Assembly (NCBI GenBank): GCA_964426755.1
Contig: CAYRRR010000002.1
Location: 4,779-68,778 of the forward strand
Source of the DNA: CAYRRR01 sp964426755
Lineage (GTDB): Bacteria > Patescibacteriota > Saccharimonadia > Saccharimonadales > JAGQNJ01
DNA: 64,000 nucleotides
Direction of reading: 5' to 3'
Shown here: piece by piece, positions 39,056 through 48,055 of the stretch
Position numbering within the stretch: position 1 is the stretch's first letter
Layout of the letters: every line of letters starts with the position of its first letter
Notes under the pieces: generated by a model
What the model saw: only the letters and a program-made list of their open reading frames with translations
Databases searched by the model: none
Told to the model about the DNA's origin: nothing
Made by a program: the position numbers and the translations under genes

Positions 39056-40351
39056 ATGCTAGATATACAGTTTATACGGGAAAATCCGGAATTAGTTGCA
39101 GAAAAATCAAAACAAAAAGGCTACGAAGTGGATATTCAGCAACTGTTGGGTTTTGACTCAAAGCGCCGCGAATTATTGGTTGCGATTGAAGCACATCGCC
39201 GAAAACGGAATGAAATCGCTGAAAGCATAAAAGGCGGCAAGCCGTCAGAAGATCAAATTACTGAAGGCCGTGAAGTTAAAGATATCTTGGCAGACCTGGA
39301 GCATCGTTTTGCCGCTATCGATAAAGAATTTATAGAGCTCCTTAAAGCGGTGCCAAATATGCCGCTCAATACCGTTCCCGTAGGTAGTTCAGAGGCCGAC
39401 AATGTCGTTATTAAAGCCGTAGGCGAACGGCCGGAGTTTAACTTTAAGCCCAAAAACCATGCTGAAATTGCCGAGACAAAAGGATGGCTAGATCGAGAGC
39501 GGGCGGTTAAGATTGCCGGAGCGCGCTTTATATACTCTAAAGGTGATTTAGTTTTGTTGGAATGGGCACTTATGCGGTATGGCATGGACGTATTAAGCGA
39601 TGAAGCGACGTTAAATGAAATTGTTAATAATAGTAACCTTCGTGTTAGTGCTAAGCCGTTTATGCCCGTGCTACCGCCGTCTGTCGCTAAAAAAGAAGTC
39701 TTTGAAGCTACCGGCCGGCTTAATCGCGAAGAGCAGACGTATAAAATCGAAGACGAAGATTTATGGCTGAACGCCAGCGCCGAACACACACTTGCGCCGA
39801 TGTATTTAGATGAGATATTGCCTGAAGGCGACCTCCCGCTACGATACGTCGGTTATACGACAGCTTTCAGAAAAGAGGCTGGCACCTACGGGAAAGATAC
39901 CGAAGGATTATTTCGTCTACATCAGTTTAACAAACTAGAAATGGAGAGTTTCACGACGCCTGAAAACTCTCTGCAAGAACATCTTTTCATGGTTGCGATT
40001 CAAGAATACTTAATGCAGCAACTTGGATTGCCGTATCAGGTGTTAGAAAAGTGCACTGCAGATATCGGGAAACCAAATGCTAAAGGTGTTGACATTGAAG
40101 TGTGGTTGCCGAGCCAAAATACTTATCGAGAAACCCACACGGCAGACTATATGACCGACTATCAAGCGCGAGCAATGAAAACTCGCATACGTCGAAGTAG
40201 TGGTGATATAGAGTTTGTGCACACAAATGATGCAACTGTGTTTGCCCAACGGCCTCTTATTGGAATCATCGAAAATTATCAAACACGCGAAGGAGACGTG
40301 ATTGTTCCAGAGGTGCTCAGGAAATATATGAGAGGGAGAGTAAAAATCTAA
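39056..40351 (+). CDS. serS: Seryl-tRNA synthetase
   Basis: A class II synthetase. The N-terminal antiparallel coiled-coil arm that grips tRNA-Ser covers about residues 25-105 ('ELLVAIEAHRRKRNEIAESIKGG'). The catalytic core has 'LNASAEHTLAPMYLDEILPEGDLPLRYVGYTTAFRKEAGTYGKDTEGLFRLHQFNKLEME' (motif 2 region) and a C-terminal motif 3. 431 residues, normal. It overlaps hpf in TAATG. Confidence 0.95.
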   Translation: MLDIQFIRENPELVAEKSKQKGYEVDIQQLLGFDSKRRELLVAIEAHRRKRNEIAESIKGGKPSEDQITEGREVKDILADLEHRFAAIDKEFIELLKAVPNMPLNTVPVGSSEADNVVIKAVGERPEFNFKPKNHAEIAETKGWLDRERAVKIAGARFIYSKGDLVLLEWALMRYGMDVLSDEATLNEIVNNSNLRVSAKPFMPVLPPSVAKKEVFEATGRLNREEQTYKIEDEDLWLNASAEHTLAPMYLDEILPEGDLPLRYVGYTTAFRKEAGTYGKDTEGLFRLHQFNKLEMESFTTPENSLQEHLFMVAIQEYLMQQLGLPYQVLEKCTADIGKPNAKGVDIEVWLPSQNTYRETHTADYMTDYQARAMKTRIRRSSGDIEFVHTNDATVFAQRPLIGIIENYQTREGDVIVPEVLRKYMRGRVKI

Positions 40352-40710
40352 TGTCATTAAAGCTAGAAATAAACGCAATACATACCGATGTTAGCGATGA
40401 TCTTAAAAAGTATATTACAAAGAAAATCGGTCGATTGGATCGATTTTTATCACGGCGTGCGCGCGAATCATCGCGTGGCGAAGTAAAGTTAAAACAGTCA
40501 AAGAATAAAGGCAAAAAACAACACACCTGTGAAGTCGTGCTTCACTTGCCTCACGAAACCATTACGGTTAGCGAGACAACCATAAACATGTTCGCAGCTG
40601 TAGACATTGTAGAGACTAAACTCAAAAATCAGCTTAAAAAATACAAAGAAACACATTCAGTCTTACGGGGTCGTACGCGACAGTTGCTTAGCAAAATACG
40701 TTCGCGTTAA
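40351..40710 (+). CDS. hpf: Ribosome hibernation promoting factor, short form
   Basis: 119 residues, HPF/RaiA fold: 'LEINAIHTDVSDDLKKYITKKIGRLDRFL' and 'KKQHTCEVVLHLPHETITVSETTINMFAAVDIVETKLKNQLKKYKETH'. These proteins bind the 30S decoding channel and silence ribosomes in stationary phase. The long-form dimerisation domain is missing. It is translationally coupled to serS and followed by secA. Confidence 0.9.
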   Translation: MSLKLEINAIHTDVSDDLKKYITKKIGRLDRFLSRRARESSRGEVKLKQSKNKGKKQHTCEVVLHLPHETITVSETTINMFAAVDIVETKLKNQLKKYKETHSVLRGRTRQLLSKIRSR

Positions 40711-40780
40711 GCCTGTGAAGTAGGGTACAATATACCTCCAGAGTGGGAAGATCTTATAAGTTAGGGAAGAATTGAGGATA

Positions 40781-43396
40781 ATGAAAAGAATTTTAAAGAA
40801 AGTTTTAGGTGACCCGCAAGCCCAAACTATTAAACGGCTACGCAAACGCGTAAAAGAGATAAATGATCTGGCTGATAAGTACAAAAAACTTTCGGACGAG
40901 AAGTTAAAATCACAAACGGACGTTTTGAAGAAGCGGCTCGAGAAAGAGTCGCTGGATAAAATATTGCCTGACGCTTTTGCGGTGGTACGCGAAGCTGCAA
41001 CCCGAACGCTTAAGCAGCGCCATTTTGATGTACAGCTTATTGGCGGCATGGTTCTTCATGAAGGCAAGGTTGCCGAGATGAAGACCGGTGAAGGGAAAAC
41101 ATTGGTTGCGACCCTACCGGTATATCTCAATGCCTTAACAAGTAAAGGGGTACACGTTGTAACGGTAAACGACTATCTAGCGCAACGTGATGCCGGTTGG
41201 ATGGGGCAAATCTATGATTTTATGGGGTTGAGCATTGGTGTTATCATTCCTGACGGTTCATTTATTTATGATGCAGCCTATAAAAATGAGAATCATGACG
41301 ATCCGCGCTTGCGACACCTTAAACCCTGTACACGGCAAGAAGCCTATGCGGCTGATATAACCTATGGTACAAATAATGAGTTCGGCTTTGATTATTTACG
41401 AGACAACATGGTGCGCGAAGAAGCGCAGTTGCGCCAGCGAGACTTGCATTATGCAATTGTTGACGAGGTTGACTCAATTTTAATTGACGAGGCGAGAACA
41501 CCGTTGATAATTTCGGCTGCGGCAGCCGCAAGCGCCACAGCTTACGAGCAATTTGCCAAAGTGGTGCGAACACTGGTAAAAGATAAGCACTATACGGTCG
41601 ATGAAAAGCACCGTTCAGTTGTACTGACTGATGAGGGTGTAGAAGCAGTTGAAAAGAAGCTTGGCATCGATAATTTATACGCAACAGAAAATATACGCAA
41701 CATCTATCATCTTGAGCAGGCGTTAAAGGCTGAAGCTGTATTTAAGCGTGACAAAGATTACGTCATAACAAAAGATGGCGAGATTGTTATTGTTGACGAA
41801 TTTACTGGTCGTTTATTGAAAGGTCGCCGTTATAACGAGGGTCTTCACCAGGCAATCGAGGCCAAAGAAGGAGTAGAAGTCAAAGAAGAATCAATGACTT
41901 TAGCTACCATTTCATTCCAGAACTACTTTCGGCTATACGAAAAGCTGTCGGGTATGACCGGTACTGCAGAAACTGAAAGTGAAGAGTTTCACCAGATCTA
42001 TAAGCTCGACGTCGTGCAGGTCCCTTCTAATAAGCCGCTAATTAGAGATGATCGACCTGATCGAATCTATAAAACCGAGACGGCTAAATTCCGGGCAATT
42101 ATTAAAGAAGTTCAGGTGCTTCATACCAAGGGGCAGCCAGTTCTGATTGGTACAGTGTCAATTGAGCGTAATGAACTACTCAGTAGCATGCTTAAGCGGG
42201 CCGGTATTCCTCACCAAGTTTTGAATGCAAAAAATAATGAAAAAGAGGCGGCCATTGTTGCCGGCGCTGGTCAGAAAGGTGCAGTTACGCTGGCGACTAA
42301 CATTGCCGGGCGAGGAACCGATATTGTTTTGAGCGATGAGGTAAAGAAGCTTGGTGGCCTGTTTGTACTTGGTTCTGAACGGCATGAATCGAGACGTATT
42401 GATAATCAGCTGCGAGGACGCTCTGGTCGTCAAGGCGACCCTGGTGTAACACAATTCTTCGTTTCGTGTGAAGATGACCTTATGCGTATCTTTGGTGGTG
42501 AACGAATATTAGCTATCATGGAGCGACTTAACGTTGATGACGATACACCGATTGAAAACAGGGTAATATCGCGAAGTTTAGAGGCGGCACAAAAGAAGGT
42601 TGAAGGCTTTAACTTTGACCAGCGGAAAAATGTTGTTCAGTATGACGACGTCATGAACCGCCATCGCAAAGCCACCTATACAATTCGACGCGAAATATTA
42701 AAAGATACTGATATTAGTAAACGAATTAGAGCTTTTATTGCGGATGAGGCCAAGGCGATAGCTCAATCACCGCTAGCTCATACCGAGGAATATGAAGAAA
42801 TGCTTAAACAGGTATTTCCTCTGGATGATGCGGCCTTAGATGTGGTGTTTGATGCCGAGTATGATCAGTTTGCAAAAGTTTTAACCCAAAAGGCTTTAGA
42901 ATTGTACGAAAGTCGCGAGGCGGCTTTTGGTTCAGATACCATGCGGGCGGTTGAGCGTGAAATTTATTTGCAAGTACTCGATAACTTATGGATGGAGCAC
43001 CTTGAAAGCATGAATCATTTGCGTGAAGGCATTGGCTGGATGGGGGTTGGTCAAAAAGATCCCTTGGTTGAATATCGACGTCGCTCGCAAGTACTGTTTG
43101 AAGATATGCAGCTCAGGTTGCGCCAAGAAATTGTGAAGACTATATTCACCGCCGCACCAGTAAATGAAAACCAGCCTGTTGAGACTGAACTAACTCGAGC
43201 AGCTCGCCGTTCAGTTGATAATGCTGATAAAATTATTGAAGCAGAAGGGCTGCATGATGAGGATTTCCTTTCAGTTTCAGACAATACCGCCCAGCTTACT
43301 GAAGTTAAGGCCACAAAAAAACAAACTTCGACTAAAAACCGAAAAAAAGCCCGTAAAGCAGAGCGCAAGCGGCGGGCAAAAGGGCGCAAACATTAA
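40781..43396 (+). CDS. secA: Preprotein translocase ATPase SecA
   Basis: 871 residues from the ATG at 40781. Walker A is 'MKTGEGKTLVATLPVYLN', the DEAD-like box is 'IVDEVDSILIDEARTPLII', and 'GTNNEFGFDYLRDNM', 'GMTGTAETESEEF' and 'GRGTDIVL' are further SecA signatures, with 'LRGRSGRQGDPG' as motif VI. The helical scaffold includes 'VLDNLWMEHLESMNHLREGIGW'. The C terminus is very basic and lacks the zinc-binding SecB tail. It ends in TAATG with the next gene. Confidence 0.96.
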   Translation: MKRILKKVLGDPQAQTIKRLRKRVKEINDLADKYKKLSDEKLKSQTDVLKKRLEKESLDKILPDAFAVVREAATRTLKQRHFDVQLIGGMVLHEGKVAEMKTGEGKTLVATLPVYLNALTSKGVHVVTVNDYLAQRDAGWMGQIYDFMGLSIGVIIPDGSFIYDAAYKNENHDDPRLRHLKPCTRQEAYAADITYGTNNEFGFDYLRDNMVREEAQLRQRDLHYAIVDEVDSILIDEARTPLIISAAAAASATAYEQFAKVVRTLVKDKHYTVDEKHRSVVLTDEGVEAVEKKLGIDNLYATENIRNIYHLEQALKAEAVFKRDKDYVITKDGEIVIVDEFTGRLLKGRRYNEGLHQAIEAKEGVEVKEESMTLATISFQNYFRLYEKLSGMTGTAETESEEFHQIYKLDVVQVPSNKPLIRDDRPDRIYKTETAKFRAIIKEVQVLHTKGQPVLIGTVSIERNELLSSMLKRAGIPHQVLNAKNNEKEAAIVAGAGQKGAVTLATNIAGRGTDIVLSDEVKKLGGLFVLGSERHESRRIDNQLRGRSGRQGDPGVTQFFVSCEDDLMRIFGGERILAIMERLNVDDDTPIENRVISRSLEAAQKKVEGFNFDQRKNVVQYDDVMNRHRKATYTIRREILKDTDISKRIRAFIADEAKAIAQSPLAHTEEYEEMLKQVFPLDDAALDVVFDAEYDQFAKVLTQKALELYESREAAFGSDTMRAVEREIYLQVLDNLWMEHLESMNHLREGIGWMGVGQKDPLVEYRRRSQVLFEDMQLRLRQEIVKTIFTAAPVNENQPVETELTRAARRSVDNADKIIEAEGLHDEDFLSVSDNTAQLTEVKATKKQTSTKNRKKARKAERKRRAKGRKH

Positions 43397-44691
43397 TGAA
43401 ACATACAGTTCATGAGCTTACCTTAAAAAATGGTGCAAAAGGCTTACTGGTGCACATTCCTGATGCTACCGTCATAACATATGACATTAATTTTCGGGCT
43501 GGTGAATATTTGGTAGAGCGTAATAAATGGGAAACGCCACATTTAATGGAGCACGTTCTGCTCGGTGCTAATGAATTATTCCCACGATCACGTGATTTCC
43601 AGGCGGAGTTAGAAAAAAACGGAGCATATGCAAATGCCAGCACCGGTAGTTACGATATTACATATGAAGCTGAGTGCGCAGATTTTGAGTGGGATCGCGT
43701 TTTAGGTTTACTTCTTACTGCCATTTCTAAGCCACTATTTTTACAAGATGAATTTGAAGCAGAATTGGGTAATGTTCGAGAAGAGTTATTTTCGCGCTCA
43801 AATAATCATTTTCGATACTTGAATTTAGCACTGCGTGAGAAGTACGGTTTTTGCGTCATGACCGATCAAGAGCGACTCAAGCTAATGGATAATGTGACTC
43901 TTGGTGATGTTCAGGCGCACTATAAAAAAACGCATCGCGCTCCCAATATGCGTTTTGTTATCGCAGGAAACCTGACAAAACCGAGACAGGAGGTCATACG
44001 TAAATTATTAACTACTATCGAATTAGAGGGTGATGGTTATCGGACCCCGCTGCCAGATGAAACGCCCAAATCTTTGTCAGAGCCATTATATTTACATAAC
44101 CCAACTATTGAAAATCTGTATTTTTATATCGACACCTTTACTCGCCGACGAGTAACAGAGACGGAGAGTTACGGTCTGATGTTGTCTAATATACTTCTAA
44201 CAGAAACACTTCATTCACGTATTTTTGGCCAAGCGCGCGAGAAAGGTTTAGTTTACGGAGTCAGCTCAAATTATTCACGTTTGCTTGGTTCGACTAATAT
44301 GTGGCTGGGCGCGCAGGTTATGCCGCAAAACATGCAGGCACTTTCATCGATTATTCGACACGAAATTAACGACATGAAACAGGGGGGCATTAGTGAAGAG
44401 GAACTAAGGGCGGCTAAGCTTTTTGCTTTAGGGCGCTATCAGCGAAGTGCGCAAACAGTGGCCAGTACGGCAAATCTTTATAGTAGCCGCTACTTCTATG
44501 AGGAGGAAACTGAAGATTACTATGCAATTCCGGATAAAATACAGGCAGTGACCAAAGATCAGATGGTGGCAGCAATCAATGCTGTATTTGCAGAAAAGGT
44601 GCGTGGTTTCGGCGTGCTGGGTAGCTGTGGCGAGGAATTTGTACATAAAGCATATACTGCTCTCGAAAGCTTATGGGCAGAGGTTGCATAA
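43396..44691 (+). CDS. M16-family zinc peptidase
   Basis: 431 residues. The inverted zinc motif HxxEH is 'TPHLMEHVLLGA' (residues about 48-60), and the third ligand region is 'GNVREELFSRSNNH'. The second, inactive M16 domain follows with 'LSNILLTETLHSRIFGQAREKGLVYGVSS'. Members are processing peptidases or scavenge peptides. It begins in a one-base overlap with secA, suggesting a link to exported or signal peptides, which is inference. Confidence 0.9.
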   Translation: MKHTVHELTLKNGAKGLLVHIPDATVITYDINFRAGEYLVERNKWETPHLMEHVLLGANELFPRSRDFQAELEKNGAYANASTGSYDITYEAECADFEWDRVLGLLLTAISKPLFLQDEFEAELGNVREELFSRSNNHFRYLNLALREKYGFCVMTDQERLKLMDNVTLGDVQAHYKKTHRAPNMRFVIAGNLTKPRQEVIRKLLTTIELEGDGYRTPLPDETPKSLSEPLYLHNPTIENLYFYIDTFTRRRVTETESYGLMLSNILLTETLHSRIFGQAREKGLVYGVSSNYSRLLGSTNMWLGAQVMPQNMQALSSIIRHEINDMKQGGISEEELRAAKLFALGRYQRSAQTVASTANLYSSRYFYEEETEDYYAIPDKIQAVTKDQMVAAINAVFAEKVRGFGVLGSCGEEFVHKAYTALESLWAEVA

Positions 44692-44750
44692 GCGGTTATC
44701 AATCAGTACACTAAAAGCATCGATAATATAAAGCTTATAGGAGAAGATAA

Positions 44751-45173
44751 ATGAATCCGAATGACAAAGATACGAATGATACCTTGCCAAATACAAACAC
44801 GCCACCAGCCGAGCCAGTACCAAATACTAATAACTTGAATGAGCCGGCAGCAGCTGCTCCGGTTGTTGCTGAGGACAATCTTGTTGCGTCAGCCGAGCCA
44901 GCGTCTCCTTCTCCGATGTTAAATACCGAGGAAACTAATAATTCGGCTGCTCCAAGCGCGACAGACAACCTAAGTCCCAATACACCTGCTGGGGCACAAA
45001 GTAATGACAGCGGTAATCCGACTACACCTGCGGGCTTGCCTGCGGCTCCTCTTGGCGGCAGTTCACTGCCTGCTGCGACAACCGGGCCAAAGTCAAAAAA
45101 GATGCTTACAATTACGCTCGTTGTACTGGGCGTACTGGTGCTCTTGGTCGTTCTCGGAATGGTTTTAGCGTAA
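44751..45173 (+). CDS. Low-complexity tail-anchored protein
   Basis: 140 residues. The first 115 are dominated by Asn, Pro, Ala, Thr and Glu and are surely disordered. The last 25 form one hydrophobic helix ('MLTITLVVLGVLVLLVVLGMVLA') right at the C terminus. No cleavable signal or sorting motif. A GGAGAAG ribosome-binding site precedes the ATG. Family unknown; possibly a surface or cytoplasmic-face stalk. Confidence 0.68.
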   Translation: MNPNDKDTNDTLPNTNTPPAEPVPNTNNLNEPAAAAPVVAEDNLVASAEPASPSPMLNTEETNNSAAPSATDNLSPNTPAGAQSNDSGNPTTPAGLPAAPLGGSSLPAATTGPKSKKMLTITLVVLGVLVLLVVLGMVLA

Positions 45174-45202
45174 AACATTTAAACAAGTTTTTAGTTAATT
45201 GT

Positions 45203-45208
45203 TATAAT
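45203..45208 (+). promoter_or_regulatory. -10 box of prfB (leaderless)
   Basis: TATAAT ending 7 nt before the prfB ATG at 45216. Confidence 0.6.
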
Positions 45209-45215
45209 CAGGCCT

Positions 45216-46295
45216 ATGTCTGATATAACGGATTCTCTTCATTCGCTACATCATGAGATTCATGATGCAACTATGCGGCTTGGGATTAAAGAGCTAAGAG
45301 GCCAACTTGCAAAACTAGAACGCTCAACCCAGGAGCCATCATTCTGGAATGATTCGATGGCTGCTCAAGCTACGATGAAGCAAATCGCAAATCTTAAAAG
45401 CCGTATTGAGCCTTGGCTGGCATTGCAGCAGTCAGTGAACGACCTGAAAGAGCTTGATAGTCTTAAGGACCAAAGCCTGAGTGACGAGATTGTTCAACAA
45501 TTTAAGCAAATCTCAAATGAGTTTGCGGTCAGAAAAAAGGATTTGTTATTTTCAGGACCGTATGACGATCATGGTGTTATTTTAAGCCTTCATGCGGGAG
45601 CGGGAGGAACAGACGCTCAAGATTGGGCGCAAATGCTGCTCCGCATGTATGTACGTTGGGTTGAATCTGAGGGCGGTAAGCCAATGCTTATTGAACAATC
45701 AGCTGGTGATGAAGCGGGTATAAAAAGTGCAACGCTTCAAATTGATATACCGCTGGCATATGGAAAGTTAAAAGGGGAGCATGGAGTTCATCGCTTGGTG
45801 CGCCTGAGTCCATATAATGCCGATAACCTTCGACAAACAAGCTTTGCTAAAGTCGATATTTTACCAAAGATTGATCGTCCAGATGAAGTGCAGCTTGATG
45901 AAAAAGACCTTAAGGTCGATGTTTACCGAGCTGGCGGTCATGGTGGTCAGTCAGTCAATACAACCGATTCGGCAGTGCGAATAACTCATATACCCACCGG
46001 AATTACGGTGAGTATTCAAAACGAGCGTTCGCAGCTACAGAATAAAGAGACAGCGTTGACTATTTTGCGTTCTCGGCTTGCGCAATTACAGTTAGAACAA
46101 CACAAAGACCGTTTGAGTGAATTAAAGGGGCCAAATCAATCAGCGGAATGGGGCAATCAAATTCGCAGTTACGTACTCCATCCATATAAGCAGGTAAAAG
46201 ATCTTCGCACGCGTTATGAAGTGAGTGACCCTGAAGATGTATTAAATGGTAATCTTAACGGTTTTATTGAGGCGTATCTTGATCACACAATGTAA
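45216..46295 (+). CDS. prfB: Peptide chain release factor 2
   Basis: Recognises UAA and UGA. GGQ is in 'RAGGHGGQSVNTTDSAVRITH'. The stop-recognition site, normally SPF, reads SPY ('HRLVRLSPYNADNLRQTSFAKV'), still clearly of RF2 type. 359 residues. The whole protein is in one frame from the first ATG, so the programmed +1 frameshift common in bacterial prfB is absent. The presence of RF2 fits normal UGA stops in this window. Confidence 0.95.
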   Translation: MSDITDSLHSLHHEIHDATMRLGIKELRGQLAKLERSTQEPSFWNDSMAAQATMKQIANLKSRIEPWLALQQSVNDLKELDSLKDQSLSDEIVQQFKQISNEFAVRKKDLLFSGPYDDHGVILSLHAGAGGTDAQDWAQMLLRMYVRWVESEGGKPMLIEQSAGDEAGIKSATLQIDIPLAYGKLKGEHGVHRLVRLSPYNADNLRQTSFAKVDILPKIDRPDEVQLDEKDLKVDVYRAGGHGGQSVNTTDSAVRITHIPTGITVSIQNERSQLQNKETALTILRSRLAQLQLEQHKDRLSELKGPNQSAEWGNQIRSYVLHPYKQVKDLRTRYEVSDPEDVLNGNLNGFIEAYLDHTM

Positions 46296-46330
46296 GCATC
46301 AAGAATGCTTCTAAAGCATTATCAATTTGT

Positions 46331-46336
46331 TATAAT
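46331..46336 (+). promoter_or_regulatory. -10 box of ftsEX
   Basis: TATAAT with 9 nt to the ftsE ATG at 46346. The predicted leader is 0-3 nt. Confidence 0.55.
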
Positions 46337-46345
46337 GGAAACTAC

Positions 46346-47026
46346 ATGATTTTGTTAGATAGGGTAAGTAAGATCTACGGTAAAACAAATATCGCGCTTG
46401 ATCGGGTAAGTCTTCATGTCCAACCGAAGGAGTTTGTGATCATAGTTGGCCCAAGCGGGGCCGGTAAATCAACGTTTCTTAAGTTGCTTACGCGCGAAGA
46501 ACGTCCTTCAAATGGCAAGATAATTGTGGGTGGCATTGATTACGATCATCTTAAGGATAAGAAGATTCCTTTGCTGCGGCGTAAAATTGGGGTAGTATTT
46601 CAGGACTTTAAACTTCTGCCAAATAAAAATGTGTTTGAGAACGTAGCCTTTGCGCTAGAAATTGTAGGAATGGGTAATAAAGAAATCCAATACACGGTAC
46701 CGCGCGTATTAAATATTGTAGGCCTAACCGGAAAAGAAAAAAGCTATCCAAAAGAATTGTCTGGGGGTGAACGACAGCGGGTAGCCATTGCTCGCTCAAT
46801 AGCTCGACAGCCGAAAATTTTGATTGCCGATGAGCCAACAGGAAACTTAGATCCTAAACATGCCTGGGATGTCATTAAGGTGCTTGAAAAAATTAACCGT
46901 TACGGCACCACGGTACTGTTAACAACACACAATCAAGAAATAGTGAACAAGTTGAAGCGCCGGGTCATTACTATTAAGGCCGGTAAAGTAGTGGGTGACC
47001 GAATTGGTGGGGAGTATAAAACTTGA
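46346..47026 (+). CDS. ftsE: Cell division ABC transporter ATPase FtsE
   Basis: 226 residues. Walker A 'GPSGAGKSTFLKLL', Q-loop 'VVFQDFKLLPNKNVFENVAFALE', signature 'LSGGERQRVAIARS', Walker B 'ILIADEPTGNLDP', and H-loop 'LLTTHNQ'. FtsE with FtsX uses ATP to activate murein hydrolases across the membrane at the septum. Its TGA stop overlaps the ATG of ftsX. Confidence 0.95.
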   Translation: MILLDRVSKIYGKTNIALDRVSLHVQPKEFVIIVGPSGAGKSTFLKLLTREERPSNGKIIVGGIDYDHLKDKKIPLLRRKIGVVFQDFKLLPNKNVFENVAFALEIVGMGNKEIQYTVPRVLNIVGLTGKEKSYPKELSGGERQRVAIARSIARQPKILIADEPTGNLDPKHAWDVIKVLEKINRYGTTVLLTTHNQEIVNKLKRRVITIKAGKVVGDRIGGEYKT

Positions 47027-47970
47027 TGCGCCGGAGATTAATTACGTTATCTCGAATTTTAAAAGGTGGTTTAACCAATTTGATTCGTAATGCTTGGCTG
47101 ACCGTAGCAGCAATTGCGGTCATGGTAATCACTCTTACGATTGTATTATTCTCGGTAATTGCCAATGCTACCTTTGCAAATACTATTCAACAGATAACCG
47201 ACAAAATAGATATATCGGTATATCTATTAGATGGTACGTCAGAAGAAGACAAGGATATGATTATTGAAGATCTACAGAAGTTTAATAATGTTCGGGAGGT
47301 CGTATACTTAACAAAAGAGCAAGCACGCGATGAATTTATTGAAAATAATGAAGATGATATTGACTTAAGGCTGTCAATTGCTCAAGCCGGCGAAAATCCT
47401 ATTCCAGCCACGATTCGAATTAAACCGGTTGATGTAAACAAGCTAGAAGAACTTAACCAAGATATCAACAAGCAGAACTGGAGTGAATTTATACTCGAGA
47501 TTTCTTACCAAAAAGATCGCAAAACGGCTATTGATAACATAGCTAATGCCACCACCTTCTTTAGAAAAGCGGGGGTAGCAGGGGTGGCGGTCTTCGCCCT
47601 TATCTCAATGCTGATTATCTTTAATACGTTAAGAATGGCTATCTTTAATCGACGCGAAGAACTTAATATTATGCGCTTGCTTGGGGCCAGTACCTCATAC
47701 ATACGCGGACCGTTTGTTGTCGAAACAGTAATGTATGGTATTGTAGCAGCGATAATATCCGTTGCTTTATGTAATGCAATATTCGTTGTTTCGTCAACAG
47801 CCTTTGGCGCAAGCAGTCTCGGATTATTGGACCTAACATTTGCAAATGAATATTTCGCAAAAAACTTCTGGAAAATCTTGGCCATACAATTAACCATCGG
47901 TATACTAATCGGGGGCGTTTCTTCATTAATTGCCACACGCCGCTATCTAAAATTTAAGACGTCAAAATAA
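47026..47970 (+). CDS. ftsX: Cell division protein FtsX
   Basis: 314 residues: one N-terminal transmembrane helix, a large extracellular loop of about 110 residues ('KIDISVYLLDGTSEEDKDMIIEDLQKFNNV...'), then three helices with the FtsX/MacB core ('LRMAIFNRREELNIMRLLGASTSYIRGPFVVETVMYG'). The extracellular loop is where FtsX binds coiled-coil hydrolases. The two genes after it encode exactly such proteins. The frame is also open through TTG 47023. A strong terminator follows. Confidence 0.94.
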   Translation: MRRRLITLSRILKGGLTNLIRNAWLTVAAIAVMVITLTIVLFSVIANATFANTIQQITDKIDISVYLLDGTSEEDKDMIIEDLQKFNNVREVVYLTKEQARDEFIENNEDDIDLRLSIAQAGENPIPATIRIKPVDVNKLEELNQDINKQNWSEFILEISYQKDRKTAIDNIANATTFFRKAGVAGVAVFALISMLIIFNTLRMAIFNRREELNIMRLLGASTSYIRGPFVVETVMYGIVAAIISVALCNAIFVVSSTAFGASSLGLLDLTFANEYFAKNFWKILAIQLTIGILIGGVSSLIATRRYLKFKTSK

Positions 47971-47978
47971 CGTTTCGG

Positions 47979-48016
47979 CCTTAAAAAGCTCCTCGCACTG
48001 ACGGAGCTTTTTAAGG
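47979..48016. terminator. Bidirectional intrinsic terminator after ftsX
   Basis: CCTTAAAAAGCTCC (47979-47992) pairs along 14 bp with GGAGCTTTTTAAGG (48003-48016), loop of 10 nt. The A- and T-runs are built into the stem, so it can act in both directions. Confidence 0.85.
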
Positions 48017-48055
48017 GTCAGAGACACTTTACGCATATTGGAGGGCCATGATACA

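Noticed and set aside
44735..45178. 147-codon open frame antisense to the low-complexity tail-anchored protein
   Set aside because: It is a codon-usage shadow of the Ala/Pro/Thr-rich gene on the plus strand, which has a ribosome-binding site and a sensible C-terminal helix.
45216..45320. Programmed +1 frameshift in prfB
   Set aside because: The reading frame is continuous from the first ATG through the RF2 N-terminal domain; there is no in-frame early UGA.
47505..47936. 143-codon open frame antisense to ftsX
   Set aside because: It lies entirely within a well-supported gene and shows no start signal or family motif.
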